Below, piece by piece: positions 16,315 through 25,389 of a stretch of 64,000 nt of DNA; the first letter of the stretch is position 1, and each line of letters begins with the position of its first letter. The notes under the pieces are model-generated. The model did no database searches. It was given only the letters and a program-made list of their open reading frames with translations, and was not told where the DNA came from. The position numbers and the translations under genes are program-made. The stretch is from an uncultured Rickettsiales bacterium (lineage in GTDB: Bacteria > Pseudomonadota > Alphaproteobacteria > Rs-D84): positions 61,165-125,164 of the forward strand of contig URBZ01000003.1 in assembly GCA_900546225.1 (NCBI GenBank), given 5' to 3'.

Positions 16315-19300
16315 ATGGCATACCCAAAGACCGATCCACGTGCCGATTTTACCGCGCTGGAACACCAAGTTCTGGAATTTTGGCGCAGCGACGATACATT
16401 CCACAAATCGCTGAATCAGACAAAACTGGGACATCCGTTTTCATTCTATGACGGGCCACCGTTTGCAAATGGGTTGCCACACTGGGGGCATTTGGGCGTA
16501 TCGGCGGTCAAAGATATGATTTCGCGTTACCAGACAATGCGCGGTCGTCACGTTGTGCGCGAACTGGGTTGGGATTGCCACGGGTTGCCGGCGGAATCAT
16601 CGGTTGAAAAAAAGCAAAAACGCCAAGCAAAAGATATTGTTGCAACTGATGGTATTGCGGCATTCTGTGATATGTGCCGCAGCGACGTTATGACATATTC
16701 CAACGAATGGCTGAAATTTATTGAACGTATTGGTCGTTGGGTTGATGGTGGTAACGACTATGGTTATCGCACCATGGACAAAAATTATATGGAATCTGTT
16801 ATTTGGGCAATCAAAGAATTACATAACAAAGGTCTGTTATACAAAGATTATCGTGTAAATCCATTTGATTGGAAATTGGGTACGGTTCTGTCTAATTCAG
16901 AGGCGTCCAGCGAATACCAAGACGTAACCGATGACGCAATTACTGTGTGGTTTGAACTGGAAAATGGTGACCGCGCATTGGCGTGGACAACAACGCCGTG
17001 GACGTTGCCTGCAAACAGCGCATTGGCGGTGAATCCTGATATGAAATACCTGCGCATGCAGGACGCTGATGGGGCAATTTATGTTATTGCTGAATCGCGC
17101 CTGTCGGCATATGAAAAGCAATTTGCAAACGCGACACAGGTTGGTGAATTGTTCGGTCGCGATTTAGTCGGCTTAAAATACACACCGTTGTTTGATTACT
17201 ATGCAGGCACATCTGATTTGTTGTATCAGGTAATTCCCGCGGACTATGTTTCTGATGGCGATGGTACAGGTATTGTACATATTGCGCCCGCATATGGCGA
17301 AGACGACTTTTGGGCGGCGAAAAATATCGACGCAAAATTCCCAGTAATTTTGAATGTTGATGACTATGGAAACTATACCCCTGATGTTCGTGATTGGGCG
17401 GGCGAAAATATTTTTGAAGCAAACCCAAAAATTATGACATACCTGCGCGAAAATGGTCATTTGGTCAAGAAAGAACAACATCGTCATTCATACCCATATG
17501 GCCCACGCAGCAAAGAAAAGTTGATTTATCGCGCAACTGATTCTTGGTATATCGATGTGCCAAAAATCCGCGAACGTTTGGTTGAAATCACCAAGACCCA
17601 GACCAAATGGACATCGGCGGGTGATCGTTTCTTGACGTGGATTGAGGGGGCGCGCCCATGGTCTATTTCCCGTAATCGTTTCTGGGGAACACCACTGCCG
17701 ATTTGGACACGTGATGGCGAATACAAGATATTTGGTTCAATCGCAGAAATCGAAGAATTTTTCGGTGTGGAAATAAACGACCTGCATCGGCCAACGTTGG
17801 ACGCGTTGGAAAAAGATGGCTGGAAACGTATTCCTGATGTTTTAGATTGTTGGGTTGAATCGGGGTCTATGCCATTTGCATCATTGCATTATCCGTTTGA
17901 AAATGCCGACAAGTTTGCGGCAACTTTCCCAGCCGATTATATTATCGAAGGGCAGGATCAAACCCGTGGTTGGTTTTATTCGTTGATGGTAATGGCAACT
18001 GCATTGTTTGATAGCCCTGCGTTTCGCACGGTTTCGGCAAACGGTATGATTGTTGATGAACACAAAAAGAAATTATCAAAATCCGTTGGTAATTTTGTGA
18101 ATCCCGAAGAACAGATTGAACAATCGGGCGCGGACGCTGTACGTTTGTTCATACTGGGGTCTGGGTTTATGAAGGCCGAACCAGTATCTATTGATATGGC
18201 GGGCAAGGTATTCAGTGATGCAACCAAAACAATTTTGACACCGCTGTGGAATGCATATCATTTCTTTACGTTGTATGCAAATGCCGGCAATGTTGTTGCA
18301 ACGGGCAATTACAGCACAGACAACGTATTGGACAAATACATTGTTGCCGAATTAAACGAACTGATTCGCGTTGTTGGCGCGGCATTGGACGAATATAAAC
18401 CAGACATCGCAATCAAAGAATTTGTGCGATTCTTGGACGTATTGAATAACTGGTACATTCGTCGTTCACGTGCACGTTTCTGGGACGAAGATACCGATGC
18501 GTTTAACACACTGCATTACGTGCTGGTAACGCTGTGCAAGTGCATTGCGCCGTTCGCGCCGTTTATCAGTGAATATATCTATAAAAACCTGACGGGGGCA
18601 GAATCGGTACATTTGGAATCATTCCCTGTGGCGATGGATATGGACGAAAAAATCGTGTCTGATATGCGTCATGTGCAATCGGTTGTATCGGTTGGGAAAC
18701 AGTTGCGTGAACAATACAAACTGCGTAACCGTTTGCCATTGGCCAAAATCACGATTGCGGGTGGTGACCTGCACGCGTATGCAGATATTATTGCCGATGA
18801 ACTGAATGTAAAGCATGTCGATTTCACACCAAATATCAGTGATGTTGCCGACAGTTTTATTTACCTGATTACGCCAAAGATTGGCGCGCGTCTGGGTGGT
18901 GCATTGCGCGAAATAATTCCAGCGGTAAAGCAGGGCAAATATGAATTTATGGGCGACAAACTGATTGTGGCGGAACACGCCCTGAACCCAGATGAATTTG
19001 AAAATCGTCTGACGGTGCGCGATGGTATCACAGGTGCGGCATTGCCGGACAACACCGCGGTGGTTGTGTTGGATACAGAAATCAATGCCGAATTGGTTGC
19101 CGAAGGGTTGGCCAACGACGCATTACGCTTTATCCAAGATATGCGCAAGACCGCGGGTCTGGACGTGTCTGACCGCATCAAAATGACATACAGTGCTGCA
19201 CCGGCATTGGCGGCGGCGATTGAACAACATCGCGCACGCATTATGTCCGACGCATTGATTGTTGATATGTCGTATGGTGATGGTGAATATGAAACCGAAA

Positions 19301-19341
19301 TAGAAGGTTACGATCTCTCCATCGGTATAGAAAAGGCATAA
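16315..19341 (+). CDS. ileS: Isoleucyl-tRNA synthetase, eukaryote-like type
   Basis: IleRS charges tRNA-Ile. At 1008 residues, with HWGH (56-59) in PHWGHLGVSAVKD, GWDCHGLPAE and KLSKS (586-590), it matches the long type-2 IleRS clade shared by eukaryotes, Rickettsiales, chlamydiae and others. It does not match the roughly 940-residue E. coli type. Type-2 enzymes are known for low mupirocin sensitivity; whether this one is resistant is not visible. The C-terminus lacks the zinc-binding cysteines of the E. coli type. AGAGGA precedes the ATG. An attenuator lies 38 nt upstream and nth follows after 1 nt. Confidence 0.95.
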   Translation: MAYPKTDPRADFTALEHQVLEFWRSDDTFHKSLNQTKLGHPFSFYDGPPFANGLPHWGHLGVSAVKDMISRYQTMRGRHVVRELGWDCHGLPAESSVEKKQKRQAKDIVATDGIAAFCDMCRSDVMTYSNEWLKFIERIGRWVDGGNDYGYRTMDKNYMESVIWAIKELHNKGLLYKDYRVNPFDWKLGTVLSNSEASSEYQDVTDDAITVWFELENGDRALAWTTTPWTLPANSALAVNPDMKYLRMQDADGAIYVIAESRLSAYEKQFANATQVGELFGRDLVGLKYTPLFDYYAGTSDLLYQVIPADYVSDGDGTGIVHIAPAYGEDDFWAAKNIDAKFPVILNVDDYGNYTPDVRDWAGENIFEANPKIMTYLRENGHLVKKEQHRHSYPYGPRSKEKLIYRATDSWYIDVPKIRERLVEITKTQTKWTSAGDRFLTWIEGARPWSISRNRFWGTPLPIWTRDGEYKIFGSIAEIEEFFGVEINDLHRPTLDALEKDGWKRIPDVLDCWVESGSMPFASLHYPFENADKFAATFPADYIIEGQDQTRGWFYSLMVMATALFDSPAFRTVSANGMIVDEHKKKLSKSVGNFVNPEEQIEQSGADAVRLFILGSGFMKAEPVSIDMAGKVFSDATKTILTPLWNAYHFFTLYANAGNVVATGNYSTDNVLDKYIVAELNELIRVVGAALDEYKPDIAIKEFVRFLDVLNNWYIRRSRARFWDEDTDAFNTLHYVLVTLCKCIAPFAPFISEYIYKNLTGAESVHLESFPVAMDMDEKIVSDMRHVQSVVSVGKQLREQYKLRNRLPLAKITIAGGDLHAYADIIADELNVKHVDFTPNISDVADSFIYLITPKIGARLGGALREIIPAVKQGKYEFMGDKLIVAEHALNPDEFENRLTVRDGITGAALPDNTAVVVLDTEINAELVAEGLANDALRFIQDMRKTAGLDVSDRIKMTYSAAPALAAAIEQHRARIMSDALIVDMSYGDGEYETEIEGYDLSIGIEKA

Positions 19342-19342
19342 T

Positions 19343-19999
19343 ATGACGCCGACACAATATTTTACCGCCGTGCCAAAATGTCTGAATATGGACATTCGTT
19401 CGGAATTATATTCTGTGAATGAATTTACATTTGCGGTGGCGGTAATATTGTCGGCACAGGCCACCGATAAAAAGGTGAACGAGGTTACGCCCCAACTGTT
19501 TGCCATTGCGCCAACACCGGCGAAAATGATTATGCTGGGGATTGACGGATTAAAGCAACATATACGCGTTATTTCCTTTTTCAACAACAAGGCAAAAGGT
19601 ATTATTCGTCTGGCGGCCCAGTTGATGGAATATGACGGTAATAATGATGCGGACTATAAATTTCCGAAAAAATTTCATAATCGCGATGAATTGATGAAAT
19701 TGTCCGGCATCGGTCAAAAGACCGCAAATGTTGTTATGAACGTACTGTGGGGTGCGCCAAACATTGGTGTTGATACGCACGTTTTCCGCAATGCACACCG
19801 ATACGGCTGGGTTGGGGCGGATGCAAATACACCAGAAAAAGTTGAACGGGAATTACTGAAAATAATTCCAAAAAAATATCACGCAATCGTAAATCACGTG
19901 ATGGTTATGCACGGGCGGTACACGTGTCGCGCACTGCGTCCAAAATGCGCCGAATGTCCCGTTGCAAACATTTGCAATGCGCTCGATAAAACAATATAA
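19343..19999 (+). CDS. nth: Endonuclease III
   Basis: Nth is a bifunctional DNA glycosylase/AP lyase removing oxidised pyrimidines. The 218-residue protein has the helix-hairpin-helix LSGIGQKTANVV with catalytic K126, the catalytic D144 in VDTHVFR, and a [4Fe-4S] loop C195-x6-C202-x2-C205-x5-C211. Length and all key residues are normal. It starts 1 nt after the ileS stop, so it would be under the ileS attenuator unless it has its own promoter. It ends at a bidirectional terminator facing pheT. Confidence 0.95.
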   Translation: MTPTQYFTAVPKCLNMDIRSELYSVNEFTFAVAVILSAQATDKKVNEVTPQLFAIAPTPAKMIMLGIDGLKQHIRVISFFNNKAKGIIRLAAQLMEYDGNNDADYKFPKKFHNRDELMKLSGIGQKTANVVMNVLWGAPNIGVDTHVFRNAHRYGWVGADANTPEKVERELLKIIPKKYHAIVNHVMVMHGRYTCRALRPKCAECPVANICNALDKTI

Positions 20000-20007
20000 A
20001 AAATATC

Positions 20008-20038
20008 AAAAAAAGCCGGCAAATGCCGGCCTTTTTTT
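20008..20038. terminator. Bidirectional terminator between nth and pheT
   Basis: GCCGGC AAAT GCCGGC with A tract before and T tract after. It overlaps the pheT stop codon and serves both convergent genes. Confidence 0.88.
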
Positions 20039-22340
20039 ACTTGTCACGAATGCGCGCATTACATGCGGTTTCGACATTTTTGATGACCGCGTTTTGCAAT
20101 GCAATCAAATCCGCATCTGACATATTGTCGGTTGGCACGATTGTGATTGCAATCGCAATCGATTTATTGCCGTCCGGCATATTAAACGCATCGAACACAA
20201 CCGCATCAGTAATACGCTTGTCCACACTGCGCGCCGCCGACACCAATTTTTCAGCCGGCGTATTGCCATCAACAATAAATGCAAAGTCACGCGATATTGG
20301 TTGGAAATCAGATAACTGAACCTCGCGCTGTTTACGTGGTGCGGGCAGGTTTGCAACATCGTCAACAATCGCCACCATGACGTTTGTCTTGATTTTCAAC
20401 GCACGCGCAACCATTGGTGACAATTCACCAAATTCGGCGATTTTCTTTTTACCCTGATAAATCGCGCCATATCTGAATGGGTGTGCCCATTGTGGTGCGT
20501 TTTCGGTTGAAACCGTGAAACGCTGGCCATGCATCAGTGCAATCAAGTCCGCCTTGACATCATAGATATCATATGCACGATTGCGGCCCGACCAATGACG
20601 CGGTGCGTTTGCGCCGGCACGAACAATACAAACCTGTGTATGTTGCGCATTTGGCGTATCGCCGTCAAACACCGTGCCCAGTTCAAACATTGCCAAATCC
20701 GCATAGCCACGTTTTTCATTGTTTGCAATAAACTGTAACAGGTTACCCAACAATGAATTACGCACTGTGTCCATATCAGCGATAATTGGATTTGCAACCA
20801 TGACCGACGGTTTATCAGACAGTAATTTTTCAACACGTGAATTACCGAATCCAAATGACTTTGCCTCATACAAACCACGTGCAGCCAATTCTGATTTTGT
20901 ATTCAGGTAAAAATCATTATGTGGTGCGGTTGCCGTTGGCGCGTGCGTTGACGCCGCCGCTAATTTATCATAGCCGTATATGCGCAATAATTCCGCCACC
21001 AGATTTTCTGGGATTGTAATATCAACACGTGCGGCGCGTGGTGTAATTTTCCACGTATTGCCCGACACCGAAACTTTGAAGCCCAACTGTTCAAATATCA
21101 CACGCTGGGTTTCCGCCGGCATATCAATTCCCGTCTTGGCCAAGAATAAATCAGGCGAATATTTGATTTCATGCGCACAATCTGGGATTTTGCCTGCGAT
21201 GCCAACGCCCGTAATTTCGCCACCACACGCGCCCATAATAATATGTGCCGCACGTGCCAGCGCAATACCTGTAATCGTTGGATCAATACCACGTTCATAA
21301 CGATATGATGCATCGGTTGACGTGCCAATACGTTTTGCTGATTTGCGCACAGATACCGGATTAAAATACGCACTTTCCAAAATAACATTTTTGGTTGCAT
21401 CGGTTGTTGCGCCACGCGCACCACCAATCACACCCGCCAATGCCAAGATACCGTCACCATCGGTAATAACCATATCATTTTCGGTCAATTCATGTTCGTG
21501 GCCAAATAGGTCGGTGAACTTTTCACCATTTTCCGCCATACGAACAATGATGTCACCATGAACCGCATCGGCGTCAAAGCAATGCATTGGTTGTGCCATA
21601 TCGTAACAGATATAGTTTGTTGCATCGATTGGTGCATTCTTTGGATTGATGCCAATCGCCGCCAGACGTGCGGCAATTTTCTGATTCGATGGGCGTACCG
21701 TGATATTTGAAATCTCGCAGAACTGATACACCGGACATTTGTCTGTTTTAATAATCACATTGCGTGATGTTTTTTTCAATTCCAGTGTTTCGTCATGTGG
21801 CGCGATGTATTCGCCAATGCCCGCGGCCGCCAAATCGCGTGCAACACCGCGCACCGCCAGATAGTCCGGACGATTTGGTGTAATGCCCGCATCAAATACA
21901 GTTGGCATATCCATTACAGGCGCACCAATAACCGTGTCCGCCGGCAATTCCATAATGCCACTGTTGTCATCATTTATGCCCAGTTCTGCGCCACTGCACA
22001 TCATGCCGTTTGACATCACACCGCGCAATTTGCCAGCCTTGATTTCATGACCCTGAATAACACACCCTGGGCGTGCCAGCGCAGAAATCAGCCCCACGCG
22101 CGCGTTTGGCGCACCACATACAACCTGACGGGGCGCGGGCGCGCCATCATCAACCTGTAATATATGCAGGTGATCGCTGTCCGGCATGGCATCGCATTTA
22201 ATAATCTTGGCCGCAACCGGCGCGGTTGGGATTAGTAAATCTTCGACCTCCAGCCCTGTGCGGGTCAGGGTATCTGCCACATCTTGGGCAGATGCGCTTG
22301 TTTTCAAATAATCTTGTAACCAATCAAATGTCCATTTCAT
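20037..22340 (-). CDS. pheT: Phenylalanyl-tRNA synthetase beta subunit
   Basis: PheT is the large subunit of the alpha2-beta2 PheRS. It binds tRNA-Phe and edits mischarged tyrosine. The 767-residue protein has an N-terminal OB-fold tRNA-binding domain (about 40-150, with VDDGAPAPRQVVCGAPN and GMMCSGAELGIND) and the B3/B4 editing core. The B5 domain follows, and a ferredoxin-fold anticodon-binding domain closes the C-terminus (from about 675, FQPISRDFAFIVD). It begins 15 nt after pheS ends, in the conserved rpmI-rplT-pheS-pheT order. Confidence 0.96.
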   Translation of the reverse strand: MKWTFDWLQDYLKTSASAQDVADTLTRTGLEVEDLLIPTAPVAAKIIKCDAMPDSDHLHILQVDDGAPAPRQVVCGAPNARVGLISALARPGCVIQGHEIKAGKLRGVMSNGMMCSGAELGINDDNSGIMELPADTVIGAPVMDMPTVFDAGITPNRPDYLAVRGVARDLAAAGIGEYIAPHDETLELKKTSRNVIIKTDKCPVYQFCEISNITVRPSNQKIAARLAAIGINPKNAPIDATNYICYDMAQPMHCFDADAVHGDIIVRMAENGEKFTDLFGHEHELTENDMVITDGDGILALAGVIGGARGATTDATKNVILESAYFNPVSVRKSAKRIGTSTDASYRYERGIDPTITGIALARAAHIIMGACGGEITGVGIAGKIPDCAHEIKYSPDLFLAKTGIDMPAETQRVIFEQLGFKVSVSGNTWKITPRAARVDITIPENLVAELLRIYGYDKLAAASTHAPTATAPHNDFYLNTKSELAARGLYEAKSFGFGNSRVEKLLSDKPSVMVANPIIADMDTVRNSLLGNLLQFIANNEKRGYADLAMFELGTVFDGDTPNAQHTQVCIVRAGANAPRHWSGRNRAYDIYDVKADLIALMHGQRFTVSTENAPQWAHPFRYGAIYQGKKKIAEFGELSPMVARALKIKTNVMVAIVDDVANLPAPRKQREVQLSDFQPISRDFAFIVDGNTPAEKLVSAARSVDKRITDAVVFDAFNMPDGNKSIAIAITIVPTDNMSDADLIALQNAVIKNVETACNARIRDK

Positions 22341-22355
22341 AACATAACCCCCACA

Positions 22356-23303
22356 TTAAATATCTGCGTTTTCCAACCAACGAATATCGCCATCATAGAA
22401 CTGGCGAATATCGTTCAGGCCGTATTTCAACATTGCCAATCTGTCCCAGCCGAATCCAAATGCAAATCCCTGATATTCATCTGGGTTTATGCCACAGTTG
22501 CGCAGAACATTTGGGTGCACCATTCCAGCCCCCATAATTTCCAACCACTTTTTACCCTGCCATAACAGGTCGATTTCAATACTGGGTTCAGTAAATGGAA
22601 AATACGATGGGCGAATACGCAATTTAACATCGTCGATTTCAAAAAACCGCTGCAAGAACGCCTTGACATCACCAATCAGGTTCGACATCGTGATATTTTT
22701 ATCAATATACAACCCTTCGATTTGGTGGAACATTGGGGCGTGCGTCGCGTCCATTTCCTTGCGATATGTTGCGCCAATACCAAATATTTTAATTGGCACA
22801 CCCAATTCTTCCATACTGTGAATCTGAATGGCCGATGTTTGCGTACGCAACACATTGCCGTTTAATAAAAAGAAACTGTCCTGCATATCACGCGCGGGGT
22901 GATATTCCGGCGTATTCAGTGCGGTAAAGTTGTGCCAGTCATCTTCGACCTCTGGCCCGATGCGCATTGTGTATCCAAATGATTCCAAAATTTTAGAAAT
23001 ATCGGCCAACGCACGTGTTTGTGGGTGCAGGCCGCCACGGGATTCTGGCATCGGATTTAACGTTGCATCTAATTTTTGCGCAGACAGACGCGCCATCATA
23101 TCAGCTTCTTCGATTTCTGTCTGGCGCGTTTTGAATGCCGCGCGCAATTCCACATTTTCGGCATTTAACGCCGCGCGCGCATCATTGTCCAAATCACGCA
23201 TCTGTTTTAATTTGGCCGTCATTGTACCATTCTTGCCAAATACAGACGTGTACAATGCCTGTAATTCATCTAAATTTTTTATATTTTTAATCTGTTCCAG
23301 CAT
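22356..23303 (-). CDS. pheS: Phenylalanyl-tRNA synthetase alpha subunit
   Basis: PheS carries the class II catalytic core of PheRS. The 315-residue protein has an N-terminal coiled coil (about 1-85) and motif 2 around TQTSAIQIHSMEE and GIGATYRKEMDATHAPMFHQ. Motif 3 is GFAFGFGWDRLAML near the C-terminus. AAAGG precedes the ATG at 23303. The frame is open upstream to 23381, through a hairpin, and that extension is not used. A terminator-like hairpin lies between rplT and pheS, so synthetase expression may be set below that of the ribosomal proteins. Confidence 0.96.
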   Translation of the reverse strand: MLEQIKNIKNLDELQALYTSVFGKNGTMTAKLKQMRDLDNDARAALNAENVELRAAFKTRQTEIEEADMMARLSAQKLDATLNPMPESRGGLHPQTRALADISKILESFGYTMRIGPEVEDDWHNFTALNTPEYHPARDMQDSFFLLNGNVLRTQTSAIQIHSMEELGVPIKIFGIGATYRKEMDATHAPMFHQIEGLYIDKNITMSNLIGDVKAFLQRFFEIDDVKLRIRPSYFPFTEPSIEIDLLWQGKKWLEIMGAGMVHPNVLRNCGINPDEYQGFAFGFGWDRLAMLKYGLNDIRQFYDGDIRWLENADI

Positions 23304-23321
23304 ATCTTTACCTTTGTAAAA

Positions 23322-23354
23322 CAAATAAAAGCCGTGATGGTTCACGGCTTTTAT
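23322..23354 (-). terminator. Terminator or attenuator between rplT and pheS
   Basis: GCCGTGA (23331-23337) and TCACGGC (23342-23348) form a 7-bp stem, followed on the minus strand by TTTTATTT. E. coli has a Phe-codon leader (pheM) and attenuator in the same position. I looked for a Phe-rich short frame before this hairpin and found none, so partial termination without a leader peptide is the safer reading. Confidence 0.7.
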
Positions 23355-23384
23355 TATGACAAAACAACTACCTGCCGCCAAGGG

Positions 23385-23753
23385 TTATTTGGATTCGGCA
23401 TTGTTAAATCGTTTTGCAACCTCGACCAATTTGGCGAAGTTTTCGTCCCCAGCATACGCCATTTCTGCCAAGACCTTGCGATCCAAGGCAACACCGGCCT
23501 TTTTCAGACCGTTCATGAACTGGCTGTATGTCATGCCGGCATTACGCACAGCAGCGTTGATACGGACAATCCACAGACCGCGGAAATCGCGTTTTTTCGC
23601 ACGACGATCACGGTATGCATACTGGCCTGCTTTTTCCGTTTTTTCACGGGCGGCACGGTATGTTGTGCTGTGGCGACCCAGATACCCTTTGGCACGGGCC
23701 AAGATTTTATTATGTTTCTGTTTAACGGTTGTACCGCGTTTTACTCTTGCCAT
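23385..23753 (-). CDS. rplT: 50S ribosomal protein L20
   Basis: bL20 is an early-assembling protein of the large ribosomal subunit that binds 23S rRNA. The 122-residue protein starts MARVKRGTTVKQKHNKILARAKGYLG and is highly basic. It contains the conserved RDRRAKKRDFRGLWIVRINAAVR and ends with FNNAESK. It lies 16 nt after rpmI, the usual pair. In other bacteria L20 represses this operon by binding its mRNA; I see no clear copy of that fold here. Confidence 0.97.
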   Translation of the reverse strand: MARVKRGTTVKQKHNKILARAKGYLGRHSTTYRAAREKTEKAGQYAYRDRRAKKRDFRGLWIVRINAAVRNAGMTYSQFMNGLKKAGVALDRKVLAEMAYAGDENFAKLVEVAKRFNNAESK

Positions 23754-23769
23754 CTTAACACCCCTTTAC

Positions 23770-23973
23770 TTATTTCAAACCATATGGGGCCAAGATTTTC
23801 GCCTGACCGGTCATGTTTTCGTTCAGATACTGTGGTTTTGAACCCGCATTGTTTGCACGTGTGGATTTGTGACGCAACAGTTTCTTGTGGGCGTTACGGG
23901 CAACACGGATTTTACCGGTTGCAGTCATAGAAGCGCGCTTTTTCAAGTACGACTTTGTTTTCAATTTTGGCAT
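23770..23973 (-). CDS. rpmI: 50S ribosomal protein L35
   Basis: bL35 is a small basic protein of the large ribosomal subunit. The 67-residue product begins MPKLKTKSYLKKRASMTATGKI, the family signature, and contains NAHKKLLRHKS. AAAAAAAGGTG precedes the start. infC, which often heads this operon, is not here. Upstream on the minus strand TTGATT and AAAATA spaced 17 nt apart could be a weak promoter (about 24039-24066), back to back with mreC. Confidence 0.95.
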   Translation of the reverse strand: MPKLKTKSYLKKRASMTATGKIRVARNAHKKLLRHKSTRANNAGSKPQYLNENMTGQAKILAPYGLK

Positions 23974-24112
23974 TTTTTCACCTTTTTTTATGTCCTGATG
24001 GCAATGCCTTTGCCATTTCGGACTGTTTCAACACGGCACTATTTTGGCATAACATAATAAAAAATCAAGTTTTTATTGAATGTTGGCGTTTTAGCGGCTA
24101 AACTGGGGGGCA

Positions 24113-24934
24113 ATGAACCAGAACAAGTTATCTTCGCGTGTGCGTACATTGATTAAATCCGCATTTGCGGCCGCGGCATTGCCGATTTTATTCATATACA
24201 TCATGATTGCAAAGCCGGATTACAGAATCATGAACGCAATGGGGCACGTCGTTGTGCCGGTGGCGCATGCGGTGGGTGATATTGTTACATGGCCGGTGCG
24301 CGCAACGGGAAATCTGATTTCTAATATTCATGAATTGGCAAATTTGCGCAGCGAAAACCAAGAATTGCGTGCACGTCTGGACGCCGCATTGGCGGACAAG
24401 GTATCGTGTGATATCGCACGCGGTGAAAACGTGAAATTGCAGCGTGAATTGGACGTTGTACGCGCGCAGCCACGTACGACAATTCTGGCCGATGTTATTC
24501 ACGATAACGCCGCATTCCACCACAATACGTTTATTATAAACAAGGGGGTGGGCAGTGGCCTGTCCAATGGCATGGTGGTCACGTCCACAGATGGTTACTT
24601 GGTTGGTATTATTACTGATGTTGCACCAACGTTTTCACGTGTGCGCGCGTTGACTGATTCTGATTCTAATATCGCCGTACGCGTGGTTGGTACGGGGGTT
24701 TATGGATTTATGGCCGGCAATGGTGGCAAACGGCCAACAATGGGATTTTTCAGTGACCCTGAATTTCAGGCGGCACGTGGACTGAAACTGGTGACCAGCA
24801 ATATCAGCGGTATTTTGCCCGCCGATATTCCCGTTGGAACAATGGCAAATGACAGCGATGTTAAAACCACGCCTGTATCGCAACTGACACGCGTTATGGT
24901 GTTGGAATTTGACAATGCGAACAAGTATAAATGA
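24113..24934 (+). CDS. mreC: Cell shape-determining protein MreC
   Basis: MreC is a periplasmic scaffold of the elongasome that links MreB to the wall synthases PBP2 and RodA. The 273-residue protein has one N-terminal membrane helix (about 17-35) and a coiled coil (about 75-115, NLRSENQELRARLDAAL). The beta-rich domain contains VIHDNAAFHHNTFIINKGVGSGL. GGGGGG sits just upstream of the ATG. The stop overlaps mreD in ATGA. No mreB gene lies directly before it, unlike the usual mreBCD. Confidence 0.92.
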   Translation: MNQNKLSSRVRTLIKSAFAAAALPILFIYIMIAKPDYRIMNAMGHVVVPVAHAVGDIVTWPVRATGNLISNIHELANLRSENQELRARLDAALADKVSCDIARGENVKLQRELDVVRAQPRTTILADVIHDNAAFHHNTFIINKGVGSGLSNGMVVTSTDGYLVGIITDVAPTFSRVRALTDSDSNIAVRVVGTGVYGFMAGNGGKRPTMGFFSDPEFQAARGLKLVTSNISGILPADIPVGTMANDSDVKTTPVSQLTRVMVLEFDNANKYK

Positions 24935-25389
24935 AGACAAATGTTCTGAATTTTTTGCGCCGCGCGTGCCCATATTTGTTATTGGTTGCGCTGTGGCGTT
25001 TGGCCGTGCCCGTATGGAATCCAGCGGGCATTTTGGCGTTGATTCCAATATTTTACTGTTCTTTTGTACGTCCTGTGCCGTGGTTTGCTGGGCTGTCTGT
25101 GATATTTTGTTTCTTGATTGATTATAATTCAAATACGTTGTTTTTCTGGACATCGCTGTATTGCCTGATATATGCACTGAATGGATTTCAGACGTTCTTT
25201 GACCTGCCGCGTGCACCGAATAATGCATTGATGCCGTTTTCGGTATTTGTTGGCACGGGGATTTTAATTCTGTTTTTTGCGCATATCAGTTGGGCAAATT
25301 TGGGGCGTGACATATGGACATTTATATGGCTGTGCGCGCTGTACGAACCAATTACGATTTTAATTGCGGGGGCACAAAATGATAGATAA
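24931..25389 (+). CDS. mreD: MreD-like rod-shape membrane protein
   Basis: MreD is a small integral membrane partner of MreC. The 152-residue product has about five hydrophobic segments and little else conserved, as usual for MreD. Assignment rests mainly on size, topology and position between mreC and mrdA. It overlaps mreC by 4 nt and mrdA by 11 nt, so all three are translationally coupled. Confidence 0.8.
   Translation: MKTNVLNFLRRACPYLLLVALWRLAVPVWNPAGILALIPIFYCSFVRPVPWFAGLSVIFCFLIDYNSNTLFFWTSLYCLIYALNGFQTFFDLPRAPNNALMPFSVFVGTGILILFFAHISWANLGRDIWTFIWLCALYEPITILIAGAQNDR

Noticed and set aside
23304..23384. A pheM-like Phe leader peptide before pheS
   Set aside because: The in-frame stretch with FYLFY runs straight into pheS and lies after, not before, the hairpin; no short Phe-rich frame precedes the terminator.
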